From Adiantum capillus-veneris (taxonomy: Eukaryota; Streptophyta; Polypodiopsida; Polypodiales; Pteridaceae): a stretch of DNA of 64,000 nucleotides. A program made the position numbers and the translations under genes. The notes beneath the pieces were generated by a model that did not search any database, was not told the origin of the DNA, and saw nothing but the letters and a program-made list of their open reading frames with translations. The stretch is from assembly GCA_014529385.2 (NCBI GenBank), contig CM043959.1, positions 64,305,753-64,369,752 of the forward strand, given 5' to 3'. This document shows, in pieces, positions 48,738 through 62,318 of the stretch; position 1 is the first letter of the stretch; the number at the start of each line of letters is the position of its first letter.

Positions 48738-50040
48738 CTATCCAAAAGAACCTGTACCCAAGGCATCAACCATCTGCACTCGATTCTCCTCGCCTTCCAT
48801 ACATGTAATCTGTCCTCTTTTCATATCCACCATAGCTTTCTCCTTCTTGGCAAACCCCTGTACATGCCGTACAACCAAAGCATATTCCACAGCTACCTTG
48901 ACAAGCATCGTCATCAATATGGTGACATATAACACTCTCACATGCATATCTTCATTCCCAAACTTTGACACTTTTACCTGCTCTTCATTTGTGGCTGCCA
49001 CCACCACATCTTTATGCATATAACAAGGTAGCTTTACCTTTATCAGCATAGACTCCTTGGAATCCGTCTCATAGCCATAGAATGTAGATCCATCATCGAG
49101 GCTACCCTCTTTACTTGTCACCCAAAAGCTGGAGCTGGTGCTTTCACCATCATCACCATAAGTGGACTCGGTATCAGCATCCTCGTCATCTCTTTGCTCT
49201 ATAAGAGTGGGACCATCATCTTGCCCACTTTCGTCATCCAATTCCAAGCTTTCAACACCGGTAACTTGGCTACAATTTGCCACTCTTTTTTCGTACAAGC
49301 ACTCCACAAGAACAGGCCCTATTTCTTCAACTCCTTTGCACACAGGTTCTCCTTGACCAAAGGCTCATCTTCATTGACAATCTCCTCCACAATCGACACA
49401 GGCATCTCACAAACAGGTAACTCCCAAGGAGTATAATCGATTAAAGGCCTTACTTTGACAGGCTCCATCCTCCGCACATTTGGCACCATCCTCGGTCGGT
49501 CAACCGAACACCTGGCCGTCGTCACAGGCACATGATCTATATGCTTCAACAAGCCCAACTCCTTTTTTCTCTTCACTTTCTTGCTCTTTACCCTAGCAAC
49601 TCTCACAGCCTCGGCATAGCTTTTCAGATCTTCATAATCAACCTTTTCTTGAACACAAGGATGCAAACAAGCTAGGAACTTCTCCAACTTGAAACAATTC
49701 ACATTGACCACTCCGATGACAGCAACCAAATCCTTTCAGCTTTCTTCGAACTTATCGACAAAAGCATCAAAATTTTCACTTACCTCTTGCCGTAGACCCT
49801 TGATCTTTGCATCCACTTAAGTAGCCGACACCACTTTGTGAAACCGGCACAAAAACTGCCCTTGAAAACTAGCCCAATCTTGCTTATCCGCAGCTTCTAG
49901 TCCATCAAACCATACCTTTGCTTTACCTCGCAGCACCAATGGCACTGTCTGCACCCTTTCTTCTTCACTTTGCATCCGCAATGAGAGCATAAACAACTCA
50001 AAATCTACAAGCCACTCGTCCGCATCTTCATCACCATGGA
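48738..50040 (-). pseudogene. LARD-A gag remnant
   Basis: From about 50040 leftward, a minus-strand frame set homologous to GYP1 gag: DADEWLVDFELFMLSL-like sequence (about 50020), VLRGKAKVWFDGLEAADKQD (about 49930), FLCRFHKVVSAT (about 49840), and FKLEKFLACLHPCVQEKV (about 49690-49640), then a basic KSKKVKRKKELG. A later acidic part (49343-48738) has EQRDDEDADTESTYGDDGES. Frames are broken near 49735 and 49817. The CCHC knuckle was not found and the pol genes are missing. Confidence 0.7.
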
Positions 50041-50127
50041 AAATGGGACCAACACTCTACCACACCTTGAATCACGAACTCAACATCAAGGAGCAATCAG
50101 TGTGCTCCTCCGTGGGGCACTAGAAGA

Positions 50128-51610
<1,483 letters not shown>

Positions 51611-52380
51611 TGTTGGTATACTTGCAATGCCCACCTCTCTCAATTTTTGCCACCACAATATATGCTGCACAGTTTGTAAGGCCCCCATATGAGGAGAAGC
51701 CAATGGTACACATATATTTGGTGGATTCCAGCTTTGCACACTGATGAGATCTCTATTTGTGATCATGGATGGTACGGAGCAAATTCAGGGGCAACTTTGG
51801 GGGCCTCGGGGACGGAAGCCCCCAAGACTTTTTATTCCTTTCATCGGAATATCTTGGCCGGAGGACGACCGGAAGACAATCAGAAAATGGCCATTTGGTG
51901 GCCGGTGGCCGATTGTCCGTGGTCTTTGGTTGGTGGTCTTTGTCTGGTGGTCTTTGGCCGGTGGCCGGATTTCCTTGGTCGGTGGCCAAATTCTAGGAGG
52001 ACTTGTCTACCCAAAAGCGGCTACACGTGGGTGCATGGGAGAGTCCTACTTGGACTTGGCTATCTAAGGGCGGCTACATATGGGCGTTTAGAGACTCCCT
52101 TACATATGTATAAGCAGGCCTTCTCATGAGTAATTTGGTAGAATGGTGTATACACTTGATGCACACAACACATCCTTGTGTAAGGATCGTTAGTCCCTTG
52201 TATTCCTACTTGCTCTAGTTGTCTAAATTGCCATCTAAGCTCTATCTTGAGAGCGCATGGGTGGATGACGCCATCACTTTGTAATAGTGTGCTAATCTAA
52301 AGTTTTTGATTTGCCACTAATCTACTTTGCATCGTATCTCTCTCTACTCTCCTTACTACTAGATCCTTATTGTATTCCGC
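51611..52380 (+). repeat. COP-C 5' LTR (right edge approximate)
   Basis: About 770 bp, a length like COP-D's LTRs (748 and 767). Contains GGCCGG-rich blocks (51860-51990). The right edge is not exact because the primer-binding site is deleted. Confidence 0.7.
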
Positions 52381-54396
52381 ATTTTGCACATATTCCTGAT
52401 TCACGAAGAACAAAGCTAGAAGCCAAAAGCAAGAAGTGTGTATTTCTCGGATACAGTGAAGAGTCTAAGGCTTATAGACTCTATGATCCAGAGGCAAAGA
52501 AAATACTCACCAGTTGAGATGTGGTATTTAAAGAAGGGCCACATACGGTGGAGAAACCAGGTTTGTCCACTTTCTCATCAAATGAAGAAATAACTCACCA
52601 TGTGCCAGACCAAAGTCAGGTAAAAAATCAAGAGGGGGAGTTGTTCGATGATGACAACTCAAATAAATCTAACCAACTTGTTGCATCATCATAAGAAAAT
52701 CCACCACCAAAGTTGGCTCAACAACTTTTTGACGCTTGAAACCCTCAAGTTCACAATCCTCATGAAGAGGAGAGGGGTTTGCGATGGTCAAAGAGAATCA
52801 AAGGAGAGCCTCCGAACATATCGCCAACATGGCTCTCATGACAAAAAATTTGGGCTCTGTGAAGGAGCTAGCCTCCGTCTACGAGGCCATGGCCGATCCA
52901 AAGTGGAAGGAAGAGATGCTGTCTGAATACGACAGCATCACAACGAATGACACTTGGGAAGTAGTGGATCGACCTCCGAAGAAGAAAGTCATCGGCACAA
53001 AATGGGTGTACAAGCTCAAGCATTAAGTTGATGGCTCTTTGCAAAAGTACAAAGCTAGGTTAGTAGCACAAGGATTCTCTCAAGTTGAAGGGTTTGATGT
53101 TAGTGAAACCTTCGCTCCCACAGCTCAAATGACAACTATTCGTCTTGTGCTTGCTCTCGTTGTTATCTATTTATGGGTTGTTTACCAAATCGATGTTGTG
53201 TTTGCATTTTTTAATGGACTTCTCAAGGAGGAGGTGTATATTGAGCAACCACTAGGGTTTGAGACGCTTCATTCAAAACAGAAGGTTTGTAGATTGAAGA
53301 AGGCTTTATATGGCCTGAAACAGTCTCCAAGAGCATGGTATGTCAGAAATGATAAGTTTTTAGAAAAACTTGGCTTTAAAAGAAGTGCTTCTGAAGCGAA
53401 TCTAAATGTGCTTAGAGAGAATGGAAAACAACTCATTGTTATCTTGTATGTCGATGACTTGATAATCACAGGTGACCACAAAGAATTCTTTCAACAAACT
53501 CGTGAGAATTTGAGTTTAGAATTCGAAATGACAGACTTAGGTTTGTTGCATTACTGTTTGGGGATTGAGGTTTGGCAATCCTCAAAAGGTATCTTCATCT
53601 CTCAACAAAAGTATGCGACAAAGATCCTAAAAGCTTTTGGCACGATGGATTGCAAACCTGTGAGCACTCCAATGGAGGTAAAAGAAAAACTCTCAATGGA
53701 AGATTCTTCTCCCTTAGTTGACATTAAAAAGTGTAGAAAACTTGTGGGAAGCTTAATTTTCTTGTGCAACACTAGGCCGGATACTTCTTTTGTAGTAGCA
53801 GGTGTTTTAAGCAGGTTTTCCAACCAACCAAGAGAATCTCACTGGAAGGCAGTATGCAAGTTCTTAAGTACATCAAAGGTACTTTGGGCCATGGCATTGC
53901 CTTTGGCATTGGCACAAACGCTCTTAGTGGGTATTGTGACTCCGATTGGGCAGGAGATTGTGACTCTAGAAATTCAGTTTCTGGATTTTGTTTCTCACTT
54001 GGTTCTGGAGTGTTTTCTTGGATTAGCAAGAAGCAACCAACCGTCGCTCTTTTTTCGACGGAAGCAGAGTATAAAGCTGCTTGTTTTGCAGCTTGTGAAG
54101 CAGTTTAGCTAAAGCGAGTCCTCATGGACTTAGGTGTTTCTCTTCACTCAGCAACAACACTTCAATGCAACAACCAGAGTTGCATGGCGATTGCCAAGAA
54201 CCCCGTCTTCCATACACGCACAAAGCATATTAAGGTTCGGTATCATTATGTTCAAGAGCTAATTGAGGATGAAATTGTGGAGCTAGAGTATTGTCCTACT
54301 AAAGATAATTGTACAAATATCTTCACCAAAGCTCTAGTGAAAGACCAGCTACTTCAACATCTTTATCAACTTGGAGTTGGCACACGGCCAACATAG
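52381..54396 (+). pseudogene. COP-C pol remnant: integrase tail, RT and RNase H
   Basis: Starts with [19 protein letters not shown] and [17 protein letters not shown] (integrase C-terminus). RT: GTKWVYKLKH (about 52995), ARLVAQGFSQVEGFDVSETF (about 53053), the YVDD box in ILYVDDLIITGD (about 53443), and LHYCLGIEVW (about 53550). RNase H: SGYCDSDWAGD (about 53923), STEAEYKAA (about 54056), CNNQSCMAIAKN (about 54165), and HTRTKHIKVRYHYVQ (about 54210). Stops and frame changes at about 52515, 52695, 53025, 53875 and 54107 show decay. Confidence 0.85.
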
Positions 54397-54410
54397 AGCA
54401 TCTTCGAGGG

Positions 54411-54592
54411 TGTTGGTATACTTTCAATGCCCACCTCTCTCAGTTTCACCACCACAATATATGTTGCACAGTTTGTATGGTTCCCATATGAAGAGAAGCC
54501 AATGGTGCATATATATTTGGTGGATTCCAGCTTTGCACGCTGATGAGATCTCTATTTGTGATTGTGGATGGTACGGAACAAATTCACAGGCA
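54411..54592 (+). repeat. COP-C 3' LTR remnant
   Basis: Matches 51611-51790 with scattered differences and ends at AAATTCACAGGCA. TCTTCGAGGG before it is a polypurine-like tract. Confidence 0.8.
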
Positions 54593-55140
54593 GTGAATTT
54601 TTGACCTAGTCGTTTTCAATCCAGAATGCATCTAAATGGTTAGCAATGATGCTTCAATACCCCGCCTATACTTAGTTTTTTATTTTAAAGCTTAATTTCT
54701 TACTTATGATGAAATTAGGTTGTGGGTCGGTGACGCCAAAAGCTACGAAATGCTTACGTCAATGCGTAGAGCTCTTACCTATGGTTGCAACGCAACAGAC
54801 GTGACTACAATGTGACAATCGGGAAGGGAGTAGGAAGCATGAGAAGGAGAGAAGTGAGCGTTGTTAGCTCACACTGTGTTTCTATTATCCAAAAACTTTT
54901 TTAAAACTTACAAAAATTGGCTTTTATACATTAGCCAAGGTTTTTGGTGGTCAAAACTAATAATCTAAGAGCTCTAACTAAAGACAGGTTGATACAATCT
55001 AGAAGCTTGTAGCCCTCGCTCATCAATTACAATGTTTATCTAGAAAGTAGGAGTTACAATATTCTCGATTCATCAAAATAATAATTGTTTTTACAATGAA
55101 AGCTCCGAAAAATGATATCTGAGTTAGCTTGCTGCTAACA
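54593..55140 (-). repeat. Possible 3' LTR of EL-H
   Basis: The right edge GCTGCTAACA (55140) is followed by TTCCCCACTCCTCG, which on the minus strand is a polypurine tract followed by TGTTAGCAGC, the expected start of an LTR. A matching second copy would lie beyond the window, so this is only a candidate. Confidence 0.4.
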
Positions 55141-55178
55141 TTCCCCACTCCTCGCATGTGTCATCCCTTGACACAGCT

Positions 55179-57570
55179 TTATGGGCTGAAGTAGTCTTCG
55201 GGTTGACGGCTGGCGAGGCGGTCTTTAAGCGCATGGAGTGCTTTCTCATATCTCAGTTTTCTCTCTTTGTCAGCTACCTGCAAGAACTGCATGGTGACAC
55301 TGTTTTTAAGCTCAATGGCTGAATATCCAACAAATTTGAATGTTAGGTTGTTTATCACTGGCCCAAATATCTTCGTTCGCCAAGTGAAGAACCCTATGTA
55401 AAATGCTTCCTCCAACGCCAACATATTGCTAGATGGCAAGAACATGTATCGGGCGTAGAAGCCGTAAAAGACTTCTTCGAAAGGCTGGCCACTTAAGTCG
55501 TAGCAGAGACCCTTATTGCCCTCGAGGAATGACATCCATGGTGCTCTTGCTTGCTCTGGCTTGTGAAAAGCTTCAATGCATGTGAGCGGCATTCAACAAA
55601 TTTTGTAGAGCATGACACATGAGAGATCAGGGAGGCTTTTGAAGAATGTCATGGCGCCCGTTAGGGTTTTCACCATGTATTTCTCTGTTGGTGTTCCCTG
55701 CTCTGGAGCTGGCAATCTTGGATAGTTCAACCATGTAGGCCGCTTCTTAGTCAGTGCTTCATGTGCTTGCCATGTCCTTACCCGTGGTACAGGACAAAAT
55801 GTTGGGTCTTTTTGAAGGGTTGCAGGTGCTCTTGTGAATAGAATCAAATATCTGGGATTCTTGTTCAACCAGCTCTTTCTCCACTTGGGGTGGACATCCT
55901 CTATGCCTTCTTCCTACATATCTTTATATAGTCTTTCTTTCTTTTACCTGTAACAGCTCTACCTTGATCAAAGGATATGGCAATGATTGTTGATGCCATT
56001 GTGCATTGAATTGGTTGGGAGTGAGTTGAGTGACATTGATTGAGTGGAGAACTCTCAACTCCCAATCCATCACTGCTTTCCATTGTTCATCAGTCTCCTG
56101 AGCAACCTGTTTTTTGAGTACATCTTCCTCAGCTTTGGAAAGATGGACCATGGGCACTTGTTCAGCATCTGTGAGTGGTACCTGAAAATTTGCTTCTTCT
56201 TCTAGCTGTTTTGTCAGCTGTGTTTCCATCTCAGTGAAAGAGACTGAGGGAATTTCAATACTAGGTTGTTCAGAGGTACCAGCTTCTTCTTGTGTCTCTG
56301 GTTGTCCCTCTCGCAGCAGCTGATTGACTCTCTTTAGCTCTGCTATCTCCTTGAGCAATTGTTCTTCTCTTTGTACCCGCATCAGTGCAAGGTCTCTTCT
56401 TTGTGAGTGCTCTAGCTTTAGCTCTAGATTGAGATCCTTATTCTTCTTTTCTAATGCCTTATATACTTCATATGTACCTTTGATCAAGGCAACTGCGGGA
56501 TTTTCCCTTATCTGCCGCGCAAAAATGCTGCCTGACCATTGATCCTTTGCTCTGAGGATTGCAGAGATGCGTTTGCTACGTCGATCTGCACTTGGATCTT
56601 TTGTACTGACATAGTTGTGGTTAAGAGTTCATTGGTTACCTCTGTCAGTTGTTGGTATTTGGTCTTGCATGCATTTGATAACTTTGTTAAAAGTTCTCCC
56701 AGCTCCTCCATTTTCTTTTGTTGCTTCTCTTTGGCTACCTGGTGTTGTTTTGCTTCAGCTCTCAACTCTTGAATTTGTCTCTGCAGATCTGAGATGACAT
56801 TCATTCTATCATCTAGTTCTCCTTGTAGAGCATCGATGAGCATTTCAAGCTCTCTAGCCTTAGCATTGCGGCTAAGTGCTGCTTCTCGCATTTTTTCGGT
56901 CATCGCCTGCATCTGCTTGGCATATTCATTCACTTGTATGATGACTTCATCGTTTGTCTACCAATTTTCACGCTCTATAGGCTGTCTAGATGTTTCAGCC
57001 GTTTCAGCTTGTAGCTCTTTAAGTGGTTCTGCGGTAGTTGCTTGGGGTTGCGGTGGGGGTTCTACCTCTTCTTGAGGCTTCTGCCTCTGCTGTTTCTCGT
57101 TGGGTGGTTGTAGAAGGGTTGGACTCTATTTCTGTTGCGTTGGGTTGCTTAAAACTTTCTGCCTCCTGTGGTTCAGGCTCCTTTTCTTTGGCTTCCTCGC
57201 CCTCAGTGGGTCTAACTGGTGGTGAAGGTGGAGGGCTTGGCATCGGCTGCTCTGCCTGTTTTGTAGCAGGTGAGGTAGGCTTCGGAGACATTTCCTCCTA
57301 ATCATGTTGTGTCTCGCTTTGTGCAGTAGCCTCCGCTTGTGTTTGTTGCTATGTTGCTTCCTCTCTTACTCTCCTCTCAGCTTCTTGAGCCTCTTTTAAC
57401 TTGAGGGATTTTACCTTTGCATACATCCATTCAAGAAAGTTTGTGGGGTCCTTTGCTTCTTCCTTATAGGGTTCTAAGTTCTAGGACCCCTTATCTCTTT
57501 TGGTACCCACCTTTCTAGGTCCTCACCTGCAGCTTGGCGACTTCTTTCGTAAGTTTGTTTCTCTCTTTCA
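55179..57570 (-). pseudogene. EL-H ORF, C-terminal two-thirds
   Basis: From COP-D leftward: a linker, EAKDPTNFLEWMYAKVKSLK (about 57420), a Pro-rich acidic segment (PPPSPPVRPTEGEEAKEKEP, about 57230), then long heptad-like coiled coil (56933-56510, with ELEMLIDALQGELDDRMNVI and QQKKMEELGELL; 56487-56290, with LELKLEHSQRRDLALMRVQ), and a C-terminal region (55868-55179) with RPTWLNYPRLPAPEQGTPTE, FYGFYARYMFLPSSNMLALE, FKFVGYSAIELKNSVTMQFL. Breaks: a TGA at about 55592 and frame changes near 55900, 56500, 56980 and 57480. No enzymatic motif is recognised; composition suggests a structural or gag-like protein. Confidence 0.55.
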
Positions 57571-58318
57571 TGTTAAGTATGGAGCCTGATTTACCCTTTT
57601 GTAATTTTATGTGGTAAAAGCGCACATTTGTAAGCCCCCCATTATGAGGAGAAGCCATCGTGCGTGAAGGAAAATTACTCACCGGAAACGAAAATTTTCA
57701 CGGAGAAAAATTAGGGGCAACTTTAGAGGCCTCGGGGGCGGAGACCCCCGAGACTTTTTTTTTGCCCGGAATATTCCTTTTCGCCGGAATATTATGGCCG
57801 GACGGCGATCGGAAAGTGGTCGAAAAACAACCGATCGGTTGGCCGGTGGTCGGAAGTCAATGGTCGGTGGCCGAATTCAAAAGCGGACTTGTCTTCTCAA
57901 GGGTGGCCACACGTGGGCGGATTGGAGGGTCCGGTTTGGACTTATTCGCACAAGGGCGGCTACACGTGGCTGTCTCTCATAAGAGAGGGCAGCCCTTTTG
58001 GCCTATAAAAGGAGGCCATTTCTACACACATTTCATAGTGTGAAGTTGATGCAACAAGGTGAGTGTGAGGTGGTGAGAGTGAAGCAAGGTGGGAGCTCTA
58101 TCAAGGGTTTAATCCCTTTGTAAACAACTTCTTCTTTTGAAGTGCTAAAGCCATTGAGTGGCTGCTTTCCCGTGGACGTAGCCCACATTGGGTGAACCAC
58201 GTATATCGTGTGTACTCTCTCTCTCTCTCTACTCTATAATCTCTTGTGTGTGAAATCTATCTCTCTCCATTAAGTAATCTACTAAAAAATCTATTTAGCT
58301 ACGTCTTATTTCCTAACA
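57571..58318 (+). repeat. COP-D 5' LTR
   Basis: Has TATAAAA at about 58004, and a U3 hairpin (CTCGGGGGC-GGAG-ACCCCCGAG, about 57736-57757, one mismatch). Confidence 0.92.
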
Positions 58319-58320
58319 AC

Positions 58321-58334
58321 TGGTATCAGAGCAA
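58321..58334 (+). other. COP-D primer-binding site
   Basis: TGGTATCAGAGCAAGG two bases after the LTR; initiator tRNA-Met type. Confidence 0.92.
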
Positions 58335-58391
58335 GGTTTGCTCGTAGCTAAATTATCTCAAGGAAAGGATTCCTTGAATTGAGTGGGAGTT

Positions 58392-59969
58392 ATGGCGGAG
58401 GAAGGGAAGCTCAAGATTGAGAAGTTCAACGGCAAAAACTACCAACATTGGAAGATGAAGATTGAAGACTATCTCTACCAGAAGGACCTCTATTTGCCAT
58501 TAGGCGGTCTTGCGAAGAAGCCCGCAACAATGGCAGATGAAGCATGGATTGTCCTTGATCGAAAGGCACTGGGAACAATCCGGTTAAGCTTGGCGTCAAC
58601 AGTGGCCTTCAATGTTTCGGAGATGAAGACCACGGAGGACTTGATGAAGTCACTTGACGACTTCTACGAGAAACCATCGGCATCCAATAAGGTATTTCTT
58701 ATGTAGCGCTTGTTCAATCTAAAGATGGCAAAGAATGGTTCAGTTGCAGAACACCTAAATGACTTTAACACAAACATAAGTCAACTTCGATCAGTGAAAA
58801 TCAATTTCGATGACGAAGTGCGAGCTCTCCTTATACTATCATCTCTACCGGATAGTTGGGACAGCCTTGTGATGGCTGTAAGTAATTCTATCTCTGGCAC
58901 AAATACTCTTAAGTTTGATGATGTTGTGGGTGTTCTCCTAAGCGAGGAAATGAGAAGGAGAAGCACAGGAGAATCATCAAGTGCTGCACTATCAGTGGAA
59001 ACAAGAGGAAGGCCTAAGGAGAGGTTCAAAAACCAAAAGGGTCGTGATCGCTCAAGGCGGAGCAAGTCACGCACAAAGTCAGTTCTTGAATGTTGGAACT
59101 GCGGCAAGAAGAGCCACGTCAAGAAGGATTGCTGGTCCAAGAAGAAGAAGGAGACAGAGTCTCAAGACAACAAGCCAACATCGGAGGCCAATGTGGCAGG
59201 TAAAGTAGAGCAAGATGCTCTAATTCTCTCATTAGACAATGTGTCTAATTCCTGGATAGTAGATTCCGGGGCTTCATTCCATGCGACACCACACAAACAA
59301 CATTTCCAAGACTACACCAAAGGTAATTTTGGGTATGTATACTTGGGAGATGATGAATCTTGTGAGATTGTCGGCAAAGGTACAGTTTCTGTCAAAACTG
59401 TTAACGGAAATGAATGGAAGCTTAAAGATGTTAGGCATGTTCCTTCTCTTCGCAAAAATTTGATCTCTACAGGTCAATTGGACGATGAAGGTCACAACAT
59501 TGCATTCGGAAACAAACGATGGAAGATCCCAAAGGGATCTTTGGTGGTTGCCAAGGGAGAAAAAGTCGGTACACTTTACTGTTGTACTGTTAGCACGCAA
59601 CCTTCAGCTTGTGCAGCAACTACAGAAGTTGACAGTGCGGTGTGGCACTACCGACTTGGGCATATGAGTGCCAAAGGAATGCAAATCCTTCAAACAAAGA
59701 AGCTTCTACCAGGTTTGAAAGAAGTCGCCTTAGAGTTCTGTGAAGATTGTGTTTATGGTAAACAAAAGAGGGTAAAATTTCAAAAATCAAGAAATGAAAG
59801 AAAAAATAAAAAACTTGAGTTGGTTCATTCTGATGTTTGGGGTCCTGCAAGTACACCATCACTTGGTGGCTCATTGTACTATGTAACATTCATAGACGAT
59901 GCGACTAGAAAAACATGGGTTTATGTCATGAAGAATAAATCCGATGTATTTTCCATATTTCAAAGGTGA
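58392..59969 (+). pseudogene. COP-D gag, protease and N-terminal integrase (one in-frame stop)
   Basis: ATG at 58392 (MAEEGKLKIEKFNGKNYQHW) begins the Copia gag. A TAG at 58704-58706 (FLM*RLFNLKM) interrupts an otherwise single frame. Then the CCHC knuckle CWNCGKKSHVKKDC (about 59093), the protease site VDSGASFH (about 59262), GAG-pre-integrase WHYRLGHMSAKGM (about 59643) with CEDCVYGKQ (about 59740), and the integrase Asp in HSDVWGP (about 59828). The frame ends at 59969 (FQR*). Without the TAG, gag would be a normal length. Confidence 0.88.
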
Positions 59970-60210
59970 AAAGCCTTTGTGGAGAATGAAACAGGTGCCT
60001 CAGATCCGACAATGGAGGCGAATATTGCAGCCAAGCTTTTGAAAGCTTTTGTGCTAGCAATGGCATTCGAAGGCAAAGGACAACCCCAAGGACACCTCAA
60101 CAAAATGGGATTTCGGAAAGGATGAACAGGACAATCATGGAACGAGCACAAAGCATGCGGCTACATGCAGGCTACCGCTTGAGCTTTGGGCGGAAGCTGT
60201 AAGTACGTCT
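59970..60210 (+). pseudogene. COP-D integrase core, deleted and frameshifted
   Basis: Pieces of the integrase core appear in different frames: KAFVENETG, then a short loss before SDNGGEYC-type sequence (about 60003), [12 protein letters not shown]-type sequence (about 60090, catalytic Glu), and [19 protein letters not shown] (from about 60180). A deletion and frame changes inactivate it. Confidence 0.75.
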
Positions 60211-61728
60211 GTGTACTTAATCAATCGGTCACCCTCAACGGCATTGGATGGGGGAGTTCCAGAAGAGGCATGGACAGGTAAACCGGTGAATTATGCATTT
60301 CTCAAAGTGTTTGGGTGTGAGGCTTTCATGCACATAGATAGAAGCCTAAGATCAAAGCTAGATGCAAAGTCCAAAAAGTGTTTCTTCATTGACTATGGAG
60401 AAGGAGACTTTGGGTATCGCCTATGGAATCCTGAAGATGGTAAAATCTTAAGGAGTAGGGATGTAATTTTTAACGAACAAAATATGTACAAAGATTACTT
60501 GGAAAGAAAACAAACAAAAGAAACAGGTGATGAGTACATGGAGCTTGAGGATGGTGAAGACTCAAGGACTGCAAACGGTGACAATGTGCAACAACGTCAA
60601 CCAAATGAGGAGCCTCAACCTATTCCCCGAAGATCTACAAGAGCAAGTAGACCTCCAGAAAGGTTTGTTCCTTCCTTCAACCATCTCTTGATCTCAGATT
60701 CTGGAGAGCCGGAATCATACGAAGAAGCTATGCAACATGAATCCAAAGAAGAATGGACGAAGAGCATGCAAGTGGAGATGGACTCACTACATCGCAACCA
60801 AACATGGGAGTTGGTTGAGTTGCCTAAAGGTAAGCGGGCACTTCAAAACAAATGGGTGTACAAGCTGAAGGAAGAAGAAGGTGGGAAGAAAAGGTACAAG
60901 TCTAGGCTTGTGGTAAAAGGTTTTTCTCAAAAGAAAGGTATTGACTTCAATGAAATATTTTCTCATGTTGTAAAAATGATCTCAATTAGGCTTGTCTTAA
61001 GCCTTGTGGCTACTCATGATCTAAATCTCGAGCAAATGGATGTAAATACGGCATTCCCTCACAGTGACTTAGAGGAGGAAATCTACATGCTTCAACCAAA
61101 GGGGTATGAAGTAAAAGGTAAGGAGAAAATGGTTTGCAGATTAAAGGAGAGCTTGTATGGTTTAAAGCAAGCATCAAGACAATGGTACTTGAAGTTTAAT
61201 CGATGGATGTTGGATCATGGATTCACAAGATGCAACTCGGATCACTGCGTCTACACGAAGAATTTGGGAGATGGGAAATTCATCATCCTAATGTTGTATG
61301 TTGATGACATGTTGATTGCAAGTGCTAACATGCAGGACATCAAAGACCTAAAAGAGCAGCTGTCCAAATCTTTTTCAATGAAAGATTTAGGTGTTGCAAA
61401 GAGAATACTTGGTATGAAAACATCAAGGGACAGGACGAAGAAGACAATAAAGCTATCTCAAGAAGATTACATCAAGAAGGTACTAGAAAGGTTTGCAATG
61501 CAAAATGCAAAACCACTTTCTACACCTTTGGCTGGTCATTTTAAACTAACGAAGGATATGTGTCCAAAGACACAAGAGGAGATAGCCTATATATCTAAAG
61601 TTCCATATGCTGCAGCGGTAGGTTCTCTAATGTATGCTATGGTCTGGACAAGGCCAGACATTGCACATGCAATGGGAGTTGTGAGTAGGTTCATGGATAA
61701 CCCAGGTAAAGAGCATTGCGAGCTGTGA
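60211..61728 (+). pseudogene. COP-D integrase tail and reverse transcriptase
   Basis: Continues with LINRSPSTALDGGVPEEAWT, FLKVFGCEAFMHIDRSLRSK and YGEGDFGYRLWNPEDGK (integrase C-terminus), then an acidic linker and RT: WELVELPKGKRALQNKWVYK (about 60808), SRLVVKGFSQKKGIDFNEIF, and the catalytic YVDD in LMLYVDDMLIAS (about 61294), then AKRILGMKTSRDR. Ends in a one-base frame shift at about 61718. Confidence 0.88.
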
Positions 61729-62258
61729 AGTGGATACTTAGGTATCTAAAAGGGACAACAACAAATGCTTTGTATTTTGGAGGAACTGATATTTTTCTAG
61801 AAGGGTATGCTGATGCAGATATGGCAGGTGACAAAGATACTCGAAGGAGCACTACTGGCTATGTGTTCACGGTTGGAGGCACAGCAGTAAGCTGGGCTTC
61901 AAAGCTGCAGAAAGTGGTTTCACTTTCTACCACGGAAGCAGAGTATGTAGCAATGACGGAGGCAAGCAAAGAAATTCTGTGGCTTCATAGATTCTTAGAA
62001 GAGCTTGGATTCAAACAAGACAATTGTGTCTTGTACAGTGATAGCCAAAGCGCTATCCATCTTGCGAAGAACTCAGCCTTTCATTCAAGGACAAAGCACA
62101 TTGAGGTGAGATATCACTTCATACACACTCTTTTGGAAGAGGGACAGCTAAAGCTAGGAAAGGTGCATACAAGTGAAAATCCTGCAGACATGTTTACAAA
62201 GGTGGTCAACAAGGAGAAGTTGAGCTTTTGCTCATCTTCAATCGGCATTCAAGGATAA
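61716..62258 (+). pseudogene. COP-D RNase H
   Basis: Frame restored after the shift: VKWILRYLKGTTTNALYFGG, then RNase H with YADADMAGDKDTRRSTTGYV (about 61807), STTEAEYVAMTEASKEI, YSDSQSAIHLAKN and HSRTKHIEVRYHFIH (about 62083). These carry the usual Asp-Glu-Asp residues. Confidence 0.87.
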
Positions 62259-62305
62259 GAAGTCAGAATGGAAAGCAGTCACAGGTTTGGTTTGGAGATC
62301 AGTCT

Positions 62306-62318
62306 CCAAGTGGGAGAT
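62306..62318 (+). other. COP-D polypurine tract
   Basis: CAAGTGGGAGAT directly before the LTR at 62319. Confidence 0.8.

Larger units (their letters stand above)
51611..54592 (+). mobile_element. COP-C: internally deleted Copia element
   Basis: LTR-like ends TGTTGGTATACTT at 51611 and 54411. The 5' LTR (to about 52380) is joined directly to the end of the integrase region, so gag, protease, and most of integrase are missing. RT and RNase H remain. The 3' LTR matches only about 180 bp and is truncated at about 54592. The LTR relates to COP-D's (shared GGGGCAACTTT..GGCCTCGGGG block, GCCGG repeats). Confidence 0.82.

Noticed and set aside
54594-54660. Left boundary of an EL-H LTR at TGAATTTTTG
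   Set aside because: Does not match the TGTTAG expected as inverted complement of the right edge; could not be supported.
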